DNA from: Fen-999 sp041480065 | GTDB lineage: Bacteria > Pseudomonadota > Gammaproteobacteria > Burkholderiales > Rhodocyclaceae | Direction: 5' to 3' | Assembly: GCA_041480065.1 (NCBI GenBank) | Contig: JBGOZF010000006.1 | Location: 1 to 64,000, forward strand | DNA: 64,000 nt | Part shown: in pieces, positions 51,016 to 58,866 of the stretch | Layout of the letters: every line of letters starts with the position of its first letter | Numbering within the stretch: position 1 is the stretch's first letter | Made by a program: the position numbers and the translations under genes | The notes under the pieces: model-generated | The model's database searches: none | What the model was told of the DNA's origin: nothing | Seen by the model: the letters and a program-made list of their open reading frames with translations, nothing else

Positions 51016-51444
51016 ATGCACGCACACGAAGACCTGAAAAGCGCCGGCCTCAAAGTGACCCTGCCGCGGATCAAGGTGCTGGAAATCTTCCGCACCGCGG
51101 AGACTCGGCACCTGAGCGCGGAGGACGTATATCATCGCCTGGCCGGCCAGCAGGCCGACATCGGTCTGGCGACCGTCTATCGCGTGCTGACGCAACTGGA
51201 AGAGGCCGGCATGCTGGCGCGCAACAGCTTCAATGCCGGCAAGGCAGTCTACGAGCTCGACGAAGGCAAGCACCACGACCACCTGATCTGCCTCGGCTGC
51301 GGCCGTACCGAGGAATTCATCGACCAGACGATCGAGAAACGGCAGAAAGCCGTCGCCGAGTCCTTCGGCTACACCCTGCGCGACCACCAGATGGCGCTCT
51401 ACGGCTACTGCCCGGACTGCGCGGCCAAGCGCGCCAAGGGCTGA
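51016..51444 (+). CDS. fur: Ferric uptake regulator
   Basis: 142 residues: 'AGLKVTLPRIKVLEIF', 'LSAEDVYHRLA' and 'GLATVYRVLTQLEEAG' form the winged helix, 'KHHDHLICLGCG' is the regulatory metal site, and the final 'CPDCA' is the second zinc-binding pair. Represses iron-acquisition genes with Fe(II). About 60 bp downstream is a Fur-box-like element in front of the iron-transport genes. Confidence 0.97.
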   Translation: MHAHEDLKSAGLKVTLPRIKVLEIFRTAETRHLSAEDVYHRLAGQQADIGLATVYRVLTQLEEAGMLARNSFNAGKAVYELDEGKHHDHLICLGCGRTEEFIDQTIEKRQKAVAESFGYTLRDHQMALYGYCPDCAAKRAKG

Positions 51445-51493
51445 TCCCGCACACCGACATTGACACGCTGACCGCAGCCCCGCCTCGTCGCAG

Positions 51494-51528
51494 TTGACAA
51501 CGCGAATGCGAATCGGTATCGTTCGCAT
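51494..51528 (+). promoter_or_regulatory. Promoter with overlapping Fur box
   Basis: TTGACA (51494-51499) and TATCGT (51517-51522) are 17 bases apart, a near-consensus sigma-70 promoter. The spacer and -10 box carry the inverted repeat ATGCGAA-N9-TTCGCAT (51506-51528), which fits betaproteobacterial Fur boxes. Fur bound here would block RNA polymerase, so the cupredoxin/FTR1 genes are probably iron-repressed. Confidence 0.75.
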
Positions 51529-51548
51529 ACACGACGACGGGAGGGCTC

Positions 51549-51884
51549 ATGAAAGATATTGCTGTTGGACTTGCGATCGCGTTGATCGCCTTGATGAGTT
51601 GCCAGGCCGCCTTTGCGGCCGATCATGAGGTTGAACTTGCGATCAGGAACAACCGCTTCGAACCGGCCGAGCTCCGGGTGCCGGCCGGGCAGAAGGTCCG
51701 CCTGGTGGTCCGGAACCACGATACAGCCGCGGAGGAGTTCGAAAGCCACGAACTCAACCGCGAAAAGGTCATCGCGGCAGGCGCCAGCGCCACGATCTAC
51801 ATCGGGCCGCTGAGCGCCGGGCGCTATCCTTTCTTCGGCGAGTTCCACGAGAGCACGGCGCGCGGCGCCGTGGTTGCGGAGTAG
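51549..51884 (+). CDS. Periplasmic cupredoxin-like protein of the iron uptake operon
   Basis: 111 residues. Signal peptide with 'AFAADHEV' cleavage site near 23, then an EfeO/P19-partner-type cupredoxin fold: 'IRNNRFEPAELRVPAGQKVRLVVRN' (split), 'EFESHELNREKVI' and 'GRYPFFGEFH'. The usual Cys ligand of blue copper proteins is missing, so it probably binds Cu or Fe differently. Located 3 bp before the FTR1 permease gene; it may oxidise or deliver iron to it. Confidence 0.85.
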   Translation: MKDIAVGLAIALIALMSCQAAFAADHEVELAIRNNRFEPAELRVPAGQKVRLVVRNHDTAAEEFESHELNREKVIAAGASATIYIGPLSAGRYPFFGEFHESTARGAVVAE

Positions 51885-51887
51885 ATC

Positions 51888-52706
51888 ATGTTTGGTGCCG
51901 CGATCATTGTCTTCCGGGAAGTGCTCGAAGCCGCGTTGATCATCGGCATCGTCGCGGCGGCGACGCGCGGCCAGCCGGGGCGCAGCCGCTGGCTGCTGGC
52001 CGGTGTCGTCGCCGGCATTGCCGCGTCGGCCGTCGTTGCGTCCTTGACCGGCCAATTGGCCAACCTTGCCGACGGTGCCGGCCAGGAACTCTTCAATGCC
52101 GGCGTGCTGGGGCTGGCGGTTGTCATGCTCGCCTGGCACAACATCTGGATGAGCCGCCACGGCCGGGAACTCGCGCGCGACGCAAAGCAGTTGGGTACGG
52201 ATGTCGCCAGCGGCCGGCGCGCGATGTCGGCGATGACCCTGGTGGTGTCCCTGGCGGTTCTCCGCGAAGGCTCGGAAACGGCACTCTTCCTCTACGGCCT
52301 GTTCATCGGCGGCGACAACGCCAGGCTGGCGATACCGATCGGCGCCACGCTGGGCCTCGGTTTGGGAGCGTTCGCAGGATTCGCCTTGTACCAGGGCGTG
52401 CTGCGCATTCCCGCCAAATGGTTCTTTTCGGCCACCAGCGGAATGATTCTGTTGCTGGCCGCCGCCATGGCCAGCCAGTTTGCGCGCCTGCTCATCCAGG
52501 CCGACCTGCTGCCGAGCCTCGCGAGCCCGCTCTGGGACACTTCGTGGCTGCTCTCGAATGTGTCACCGCTCGGCAGCCTGCTGCACGTACTGATCGGCTA
52601 TGACGCGGCGCCGGCCGGCATGCAGGTCGCGTTCTACGCGGCAACGATGATCCTGATCGCGACAGGCATGCGCCAGGCCAGGACCCTTCAAGCTTCGTCC
52701 TCCTGA
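51888..52706 (+). CDS. FTR1 family iron permease
   Basis: 272 residues, about seven membrane segments. Two REGLE-like iron-binding motifs, 'FREVLEAALI' (10-14) and 'LREGSETALF' (about 125), the hallmark of FTR1/EfeU iron transporters. No DyP peroxidase (EfeB) is present, so this is a reduced EfeUO-like system. Follows the cupredoxin by 3 bp; the outer-membrane protein gene comes 11 bp after. Confidence 0.93.
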   Translation: MFGAAIIVFREVLEAALIIGIVAAATRGQPGRSRWLLAGVVAGIAASAVVASLTGQLANLADGAGQELFNAGVLGLAVVMLAWHNIWMSRHGRELARDAKQLGTDVASGRRAMSAMTLVVSLAVLREGSETALFLYGLFIGGDNARLAIPIGATLGLGLGAFAGFALYQGVLRIPAKWFFSATSGMILLLAAAMASQFARLLIQADLLPSLASPLWDTSWLLSNVSPLGSLLHVLIGYDAAPAGMQVAFYAATMILIATGMRQARTLQASSS

Positions 52707-52717
52707 AAGGAAGTCCC

Positions 52718-53452
52718 TTGAAAGCAAATGCGCTGCTGTTGGCCGCAGGGGCTATGCTGACCTCGACTTATGCCGTCGCCGAACCGGCCGACTACGTCTA
52801 TCAGCCTATGGTCGAATACGGCGAACGCGAGATCGATTTCAAGTTCGGCACCGCCGGCAAAGGCGACGCCCCGCGCGAGTCGGCCGCAAGTATCGGCTTC
52901 GGGTATGGCGCCAGAGAGTGGTGGTTCACCGAGTTCTACCTCAAGTACAAACGCCAGAACGGCCAAGCCACCAAGTTCGATGCCGTCGAATGGGAGAACA
53001 AGTTCCAGCTCACGGAAACGGGCAAGTATCCGGTCGACGTCGGCTTCCTGCTCGAAATCGAGCATCCGCAGGATCGAACGGAAGGCTGGGAAGTGAAGTG
53101 GGGGCCGCTATTCCAGACCGAGTTCGGCAAGATCCAGTTGAACTTCAATCCGCTCCTGCAGCGCAGCTATCGCAGCGACGTGCCTGCCGAAACCGAATTC
53201 AAGTACCAGTGGCAGGCGAAGTATCGATGGAAGAGGGAGCTCGAATTCGGCGTCCAGGGCTTCGGTGAAACGGGGGAATGGAACCACTGGGCGGCGCGGG
53301 AAGAACGGAACCACCGTGTCGGCCCGGCGGTCTTCGGCAAGCTTCCGCTTGGCGGCAGACAGGCAATCCAATACAACGCGGCCTGGTTGCTGGGCGCATC
53401 GAAAGCAGCACCCGACCATACGCTACGCATGCAGATCGAATACGAGTTCTGA
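52718..53452 (+). CDS. Outer-membrane beta-barrel-like protein of the FTR1 operon
   Basis: 244 residues from a TTG start (AAAGGAAG upstream; the nearby ATG is out of frame). Signal peptide 1-22 ('STYAVAEP'). The rest alternates aromatic, amphipathic strands ('ADYVYQPMVEYGEREIDFKF', 'AREWWFTEFYLKYKRQ') and ends with a C-terminal Phe ('MQIEYEF'), the outer-membrane sorting signal. Probably a porin-like or sensor component for iron entry. No named family. Confidence 0.78.
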   Translation: MKANALLLAAGAMLTSTYAVAEPADYVYQPMVEYGEREIDFKFGTAGKGDAPRESAASIGFGYGAREWWFTEFYLKYKRQNGQATKFDAVEWENKFQLTETGKYPVDVGFLLEIEHPQDRTEGWEVKWGPLFQTEFGKIQLNFNPLLQRSYRSDVPAETEFKYQWQAKYRWKRELEFGVQGFGETGEWNHWAAREERNHRVGPAVFGKLPLGGRQAIQYNAAWLLGASKAAPDHTLRMQIEYEF

Positions 53453-53465
53453 CGATGTGCGGCCG

Positions 53466-53822
53466 CTACTCGTCCAGCGGACCCAACAGGTACTTCTGGA
53501 GCGCCTTCGTGTCGGCACCGCTCTTGTCCCGGTAGTCGACGACGAGGCCCAGGGTGACATCCCTGTCGTGGTGTTCGGAACGCGTCTTCTTCGCCGACGA
53601 ATAGTAGTACTGGCCCGGGGTCGGCGAGTAGTCGGGCTCACCGATCAGGCGCTCGACTTCGTCGCGCGGCAAGCCGGCCGACAGATGCCGCGTCACGATC
53701 TCAAGGCTCTCGTAGTCGCGATGCTGCCGATAGCTCGCGCCGGCCTCTTCCAGGGGCGAAGGGCTCGTGGTACAGGCCATCAGTACCACCGCCAGCAGCG
53801 CCGTCAACCAGGCGCGCACCAT
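53466..53822 (-). CDS. Small lipoprotein, SmpA/BamE-like (tentative)
   Basis: 118 residues from the ATG at 53822. Lipobox 'LMACT' at about residue 17. The core 'GLPRDEVERLIGEPDY' followed by 'GQYYYSS' resembles SmpA/OmlA (BamE)-fold proteins, which share an 'EV..llG.P' turn. Assignment to that fold is tentative. Lies 38 bp after the deacetylase gene, probably co-transcribed. Confidence 0.65.
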   Translation of the reverse strand: MVRAWLTALLAVVLMACTTSPSPLEEAGASYRQHRDYESLEIVTRHLSAGLPRDEVERLIGEPDYSPTPGQYYYSSAKKTRSEHHDRDVTLGLVVDYRDKSGADTKALQKYLLGPLDE

Positions 53823-53860
53823 TGCGATCCCAGGCTCCATGCCTGCTGCACATGTCGCGG

Positions 53861-54460
53861 TCATGGGTTTGCGAACGAGAAGCCCAACTGTTTCAGGAAG
53901 TCGATGAAGGCCTGGAGGTCCGCCGCGGTCTCCTTTTGGACATGCATCAAGACATTGAGCATAGCCTTGCCCTTGAGGCTCGCGCTGCTCAGCTGACGCT
54001 TGACGTTATCGAGCTTGGCCGGACCGACGCCCCGCGGATTCTTCCAATCCTCGGTGTCGACATCCCAGTTCTGGATCTGGAGTCCCAGGCGCCCGGCTAC
54101 CGCGGACAACTCGGGATCGAGCTTCCCCGGCCATCCACCGTTGCCCCCAGGCGGCCTCACCTTGTCCGGCCTGGCTCCCGTCTTCTCCAAGATCACCTTC
54201 TGCGTCTTCTCGAGATCTTCCTGGACTACCTGTTCGGGCGCGGTGGCAAGATTGTCGTGCTTCCACGAGTGGTTCTGGATCTTGTGTCCTTGGGCCGCGA
54301 TCTGGGCCGCAGCAACGCCGCTCCGATCAACCTCGCTTCCAAGCACATAGAACTCGGCCTTGATGCGATTGGTCGCGAGCACGCCCAAAATCTGACGCAA
54401 TGCGTCGGTCGGTTCCGGGCCATCGTCGAATGAAAGAAGCAGCTTCCTGTTCTCCGCCAT
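53861..54460 (-). CDS. NodB-type polysaccharide deacetylase
   Basis: 199 residues. Motif 1 'LSFDDGP' (Asp12, Asp13), motif 2 'NHSWKHDN' (His64, His68) and motif 3 'RPPGGNG' are all present, as in carbohydrate esterase family 4, which uses a metal to remove N-acetyl groups from chitin- or peptidoglycan-type polymers. No signal peptide; a cytosolic location is unusual for the family, or export is by another route. 40 residues shorter than typical NodB. Confidence 0.9.
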   Translation of the reverse strand: MAENRKLLLSFDDGPEPTDALRQILGVLATNRIKAEFYVLGSEVDRSGVAAAQIAAQGHKIQNHSWKHDNLATAPEQVVQEDLEKTQKVILEKTGARPDKVRPPGGNGGWPGKLDPELSAVAGRLGLQIQNWDVDTEDWKNPRGVGPAKLDNVKRQLSSASLKGKAMLNVLMHVQKETAADLQAFIDFLKQLGFSFANP

Positions 54461-54680
54461 TGCCTATTCCTCCAGCCCAGTGGCCATGACCCGGAATCGG
54501 AGCAATCCAACAACCGATCCGAGTTCTGACAATCCAGTCAGCATATGCGCCAAGACGCTCCGGCGTCAATACGACGGAAGGCATACCCGGTGGCCAGGCG
54601 TCGCTGCGGCAGTGATAGACCACCCGACCTCGACACGACGCAGCGCTATCGATTCTTCGGCAACGACGACCAGTTCTACG

Positions 54681-56651
54681 TCACCTTCGAGCCGGCGACA
54701 CGCTGACCGGAACGGCATCGACGCCTGGCGGCCAGACGCCCTTGTCCGTCGCGCGCGGACCGTCGAAGACCAGCCAGCTCTGCTTGCCGTAGTGCGGCAG
54801 CGGGCGCTCCAGTGCCTTGAGCGCGGCGACGTCCGCCACCGAGATGACCGCGTAGGGCCGGCCGTTGCGGTCGCGCCCCGCCCAAACCTGGGCGCTGCCG
54901 GCCGTCACTGCGAGCGGTCGCGGCGGCAGGCCCTGCGCGGCCAGCCAGGTGTCGAGTTCCTGTGTCTTGCCGAGGATCAGCACCGGGCCGCTTGCCGGCA
55001 GGGTCGCGCCGATGGCATCCGGCCGGGCATCGAGCAGCCGCGCAGAGAGCGCCAGTGCCGCCGCGCGCAGTTCGCCATCCTCGCCGGCCAGCACCACGCC
55101 GGCGTTCGGCGCGATGAAGACTTCGCGCAGGATGGGCGGCAGCAGCGCCGGATCGACGCGCCGCCAGAGCCGGTAGTCGGGGTCGAGTTCGACGCTGCGC
55201 ACCTCGCCGGCGACCTTCAGTACCAGCGTCGATTCGCCGGCCTTCAGACTAGCGGTGCGCATCTCGCTGCGGTCGGCGAGATTGAGCCTTAGCGGCAGTC
55301 CGAGCGCGTAGTCGCCTGCCCCGGCCAGGTGCAGCGTCAGCGCGTCGCTACGTTGCTCTGCCGACTTGAGCCGCAGCTCAGGCGCACCCGGGCGCTCGAC
55401 CCATTGCCTGAAGAAGGCCGCCAGCGGCCGGCCGGCCGCTTCGGAGAACGCGGCCGCGAGATCGTTCCAGGCAGCGGCGCGGAAGCGATGGCGCTGCCAG
55501 AACAGGCGCAGGCCGCGTTTGAAGGCGGCGCGGCCGATCTCGTCCTCCAGCATCAGGAACACCATCGCCGACTTGTTGTAGCCGACGATGGACGAGATGC
55601 CGTGGCGGCGCGCGGTGAAGTCCTTGAGGGCAGTGTCCTCCGCAACCGGCACGGCGGCCAGATCGCGCAGCCACGACAGGCGCATTTCGCGCGCCGCGTC
55701 GGCGCCTTCGTCTTGCTTGTAGGCGTAGTCGGCGAGGAAGGTGGTCAGCCCCTCCGACCAGTTGCCGTGCGGCCAGTCGGGATAGACGCCGTTGCCCCAC
55801 CAGTTGTGCAGCACCTCGTGGCCGAGCGAAGTGCCGCGGATGAACGGCAGGCGCAGCACGTCGCGGCCGAGGTAGGTGAGCCCGGGCATGCCGAAGCCGG
55901 TCGGCGTCGGGCTCGAGACGACGCTGAACATGGCAAACGGGTAGTCGCCGATCAGTCGGCTGTAGCGCTCGATGTAGCGCGCGGAGTCGTCGAGGTAGCC
56001 GGGCGCGAGCTCGGCGATGTCGGGATGGAACCAGGTGCGCACGCGAATGTCGCGACCGCCGGGCAGCTTCAGCGTACGCTCGGCGACGGCGTAGGGGCCG
56101 GCCATGAGGTCGATACCCTCGGCCGGGTCGGGGAAGTCGAACTCGGCCCGGTAGCCGTCGGCGCCGTCCTTCTCCTTGAGCAGCGCACCGGGCACCAGGC
56201 CCTTCTGGCCCGCGGGCAGCGTCAGCGCGAGGCGATAGCTGAACAGCCGGCCGACGTCCGGATACCAGCCCGATGCGGCCGGCAGGAAACTGCCGTCCGC
56301 GCCTGCCGTGGCCGAGCGGTCACCGAGTGCCTGGCGATGGTCAAGCGTGGCGAGGGCTTTCAGCGTCGCGCGATAGCGGATCTCGACCTCCCGGCTGCCG
56401 GCCGGCAGCGCATGACCGGTGTGGCCGGGATGCTGCGATGGCTTGGCCGCACGGCCGTTCACGGTCAGGGCGGTGATCTCGAAGTTCGGCGCGAGATCGA
56501 AGCCGCCGATGCCGTTCTTGTCGATGATGCGTGCGGTGGCGGCGAACTCGCGCGTCGCGGGGTCGAGGCGGACGTCGAGATCGAGATGCGTCATTGCCGC
56601 GGCGCTCCAGGGCAGCGCCAGCCACAACAGGCAGAAGCACAGGCGCCTCAT
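54681..56651 (-). CDS. M1 family aminopeptidase
   Basis: 656 residues. Signal peptide 1-19. The zinc site is 'GHEVLHNWWGN' with His278, Glu279 and His282, followed by the downstream glutamate in 'WSEGLTTFLADY', as in M1 metallopeptidases. The exopeptidase GxMEN motif is replaced by 'GFGMPG', so substrate choice may differ from aminopeptidase N. The C-terminal 200 residues are mixed and unassigned. It overlaps the upstream ChaN-like gene by 4 bp (ATGA), so the two are coupled. Confidence 0.88.
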   Translation of the reverse strand: MRRLCFCLLWLALPWSAAAMTHLDLDVRLDPATREFAATARIIDKNGIGGFDLAPNFEITALTVNGRAAKPSQHPGHTGHALPAGSREVEIRYRATLKALATLDHRQALGDRSATAGADGSFLPAASGWYPDVGRLFSYRLALTLPAGQKGLVPGALLKEKDGADGYRAEFDFPDPAEGIDLMAGPYAVAERTLKLPGGRDIRVRTWFHPDIAELAPGYLDDSARYIERYSRLIGDYPFAMFSVVSSPTPTGFGMPGLTYLGRDVLRLPFIRGTSLGHEVLHNWWGNGVYPDWPHGNWSEGLTTFLADYAYKQDEGADAAREMRLSWLRDLAAVPVAEDTALKDFTARRHGISSIVGYNKSAMVFLMLEDEIGRAAFKRGLRLFWQRHRFRAAAWNDLAAAFSEAAGRPLAAFFRQWVERPGAPELRLKSAEQRSDALTLHLAGAGDYALGLPLRLNLADRSEMRTASLKAGESTLVLKVAGEVRSVELDPDYRLWRRVDPALLPPILREVFIAPNAGVVLAGEDGELRAAALALSARLLDARPDAIGATLPASGPVLILGKTQELDTWLAAQGLPPRPLAVTAGSAQVWAGRDRNGRPYAVISVADVAALKALERPLPHYGKQSWLVFDGPRATDKGVWPPGVDAVPVSVSPARR

Positions 56652-57802
56652 GCTCCGGCCGGGAAGCGGGCGACGATCTCCAGTTCCGCCGTACCGCGCC
56701 GGATCTTCATCGGCAGCCAGGTGCCCGGCGCCTGCCGCTGCACCGCTGCACGCACGGTCATGAAATCCTTGACCGGCTGGCCGGCGATTTCCAGCAGCAC
56801 GTCGTCGGCCCTGAGTCCGGCCTGCTCGGCGATGCTGCCCGCAACGACGGTGGCGATGCGCACGCCCTCCTTGCCGTTGCCGGCCTCGTCGGTGGCGATG
56901 CCCAGCCGCGGCGGATTCTGCTTGGGCGGCTCGACGATTTGCACGGCATCGGCCAGGCCCTTGGCAATGTGCGCGCACGGGTCGGCATGATCCCAGGTAA
57001 GCAGGGTGCCGACACGCTCGATGCCGAGATCGTGCAACTGATGCGCGACGCCGCGGCCGTGGCGCACATGCCCCGCGCCGAGTATGCCGACCACCAGCGT
57101 CTTCGGGTGCCCGGTCAGGTGCTGGGCAATTCCTTGCGCCATGGCGCGGTCCCAGAGCGTCTGCGCTTCGACGAAATGCGGGAAGGCCGCCTCGCCCTTG
57201 GCCGGATGCTGGTCGAAGGCCATGCGCAGGTCTTTCAGATAGTCCTCGCCCGGCGCCGCCGGCCGGCTCACGCCTTCCTTCTGTGCCTCGGGCACCGCAT
57301 CCCAGCCGACTTTGCCGACCGCCTCGGGCAAGCTGCGCTCGACATTCGCGGCCAGCATCGGCAGGCGATTCATGCGCGCGAAATGGAACAGCGGCAGGTA
57401 GTCGCGGGCGTCGAAGCCCCAGACCTTGGCCCATTCCGACCGGGCCAGGAACTCCTGCTCCGAGAGCGCACCGGCGACCCACTGGTCGAGCACCGGCTGA
57501 ACGCGGCGCGGAAACATTTCGAAGGCGATGGCGACTTGCGGCTGGCGTGCATACAGTTGCGTCAGCGTCTCCAACTGCCAGCGATGGTCTTCCGCGCTGT
57601 CATGCGTTTCGCCGAGCAGCACCACCTGCTGGCCAGCCATGCGGTCCAGCAGCGCCCCGGCCGGGAGCGGCGCTGCGGAAGCATTGGCCGCATCGAGCCA
57701 CTGCCCCGCCTGGCCGCAACTGACGGGCGCGGGCGGCGAGCCCGAACAGGAAGCCGAGAGCGAGGCAGCGAGCAGAAAGGCGGCGAGCGTGATTGTGCGC
57801 AT
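56648..57802 (-). CDS. ChaN-family haem-binding-like lipoprotein with PDZ domain
   Basis: 384 residues. Lipobox 'LSASC' (Cys19). Residues 45-275 match ChaN/DUF399: 'QVVLLGETHDSAEDHRWQLETL' (split), 'AFEMFPRRVQPVLDQ' and 'VVGILGAGHVRHG'. Residues about 300-375 form a PDZ domain ('VAGSIAEQAGLRADDVLLEIAG'). ChaN of Campylobacter binds haem pairs; the fusion to a PDZ suggests it presents substrate to the coupled M1 peptidase downstream (inference). Confidence 0.88.
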   Translation of the reverse strand: MRTITLAAFLLAASLSASCSGSPPAPVSCGQAGQWLDAANASAAPLPAGALLDRMAGQQVVLLGETHDSAEDHRWQLETLTQLYARQPQVAIAFEMFPRRVQPVLDQWVAGALSEQEFLARSEWAKVWGFDARDYLPLFHFARMNRLPMLAANVERSLPEAVGKVGWDAVPEAQKEGVSRPAAPGEDYLKDLRMAFDQHPAKGEAAFPHFVEAQTLWDRAMAQGIAQHLTGHPKTLVVGILGAGHVRHGRGVAHQLHDLGIERVGTLLTWDHADPCAHIAKGLADAVQIVEPPKQNPPRLGIATDEAGNGKEGVRIATVVAGSIAEQAGLRADDVLLEIAGQPVKDFMTVRAAVQRQAPGTWLPMKIRRGTAELEIVARFPAGA

Positions 57803-58067
57803 GCGCGAAGATTAGCAATGAATGCCGACTCTGGATATACAGCAGCCCGAAGAATGCGTCAGTCTTGCCGCAAGCCCGGAGACCTAATGGCAACGGCAAT
57901 CGGCGCGGCGACGGTGGTCCGATCCGCGTGTCAGTTCCAAGGAGGCTGAAATCGGCAACGGCCACTCGGGGGCGGTTCTTATGAGGCCACTGAACGGCCG
58001 ATAGTCGTCAGGTACGCGCCATTCGCCGATATTGTCGCGTGGCCGCTGTGCGGCCCAAGCGGGAAAC

Positions 58068-58400
58068 TCAGCCAGTGGCGTGTTGGCCCGGTTCTACCGA
58101 GAGCTTCATGCCGACCGCTCTAAGCACCGCCAAGAGCGTCTTGAGTGTTGGGTTGCCCTTGGCCGACAAAGTGCGATACAACGATTCCCTGCTAATGCCT
58201 GCCTCGGCTGCGACGGCCCCGAGTCCCCCGTAGGCTTCGGCAACAGTTCGCAAGGCCAACAGACCGGCAGCGCGGTCATCCGGATCATCTAGCGATTCCA
58301 TCGCCGCCTTCAGGTATTCCACAGCCAATTCGCGGTCTGCACGAAGCTCGGCGACCTCGCGATCGTGATGAGAAACCGCTGCGGCGACTTTCCTGTTCAT
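58068..58400 (-). CDS. HigA/addiction-module antidote-type HTH protein
   Basis: 110 residues from ATG 58400. N-terminal part resembles the 'addiction module antidote' family ('REVAELRADRELAVEYLKAAMES', split) and the C-terminal half is a Xre-type HTH ('GLGAVAAEAGISRESLYRTLSAKGNPTLKTLLAVL', split). It normally binds and neutralises a RelE-type toxin and represses its own operon. Here the start overlaps the stop of a truncated toxin gene by 4 bp, and a perfect palindrome lies upstream of both. Confidence 0.88.
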   Translation of the reverse strand: MNRKVAAAVSHHDREVAELRADRELAVEYLKAAMESLDDPDDRAAGLLALRTVAEAYGGLGAVAAEAGISRESLYRTLSAKGNPTLKTLLAVLRAVGMKLSVEPGQHATG

Positions 58401-58582
58401 ACATGCTCCCGCAGTTCCAGCACGCCATCGCCGACCGACTCGCAATCGCCGAACATTTCTACCTCCAGGCGCTTCAGGCGTGCCCGGACCTTAGCTTGAG
58501 CCTGCTTGTCGCGCATGGCCACCAGCCAGTCGGTGACCGGCTCTTGGCCGTCGGCAGTTTGGTATCGAAAGACCTCGATCAC
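58397..58582 (-). pseudogene. Truncated RelE/HigB-type toxin
   Basis: 61 residues from a GTG at 58582. 'EVFRYQTADGQEPVTDWL' and 'ARLKRLEVEMFGDCESVGDGVLELREHV' (split) match the first half of phage-derived Gp49-like/RelE toxins, which normally continue about 40 more residues with 'GPGYRVYF' and 'LLCGGDK' blocks containing the catalytic residues. Here the frame stops right at 'LREHV', at the antitoxin start, so the catalytic half is gone and the toxin is almost certainly inactive. Confidence 0.75.
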
Positions 58583-58590
58583 GCGATCAA

Positions 58591-58619
58591 TGTAGCTTGC
58601 AAGCTACACGCTTGCAAGC
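58591..58619 (-). promoter_or_regulatory. Palindromic TA operator
   Basis: TGTAGCTTGCAAGCTACA (58591-58608) is a perfect 18-base palindrome, and its core GCTTGCAAGC is repeated at 58610-58619. The position, just upstream of the toxin start, and the sequence type fit an autoregulatory operator of a HigBA/RelBE-like locus. Confidence 0.8.
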
Positions 58620-58866
58620 AATTCGGATGGGTGACATCGGCCAGGACCTGCTGTTCGCTGCCCGGAAGACTTGGCTTTCTGAGCGGCCGCTTCCTCGCAT
58701 ATTGCCGTCATCGACCGCGTCCAAAGCAGTGACTCGAGGAACGCCTCGGCGGCAGAGTTCTGGACAGGGTGGATGTGCGCCGCGCTGCGTACCTCCGCCA
58801 GACTGTTGTTCGTCGCATCCGTGTATCCTATCCTTTCTCGTCCCGATGCAAGGAGCGACACGCGCG

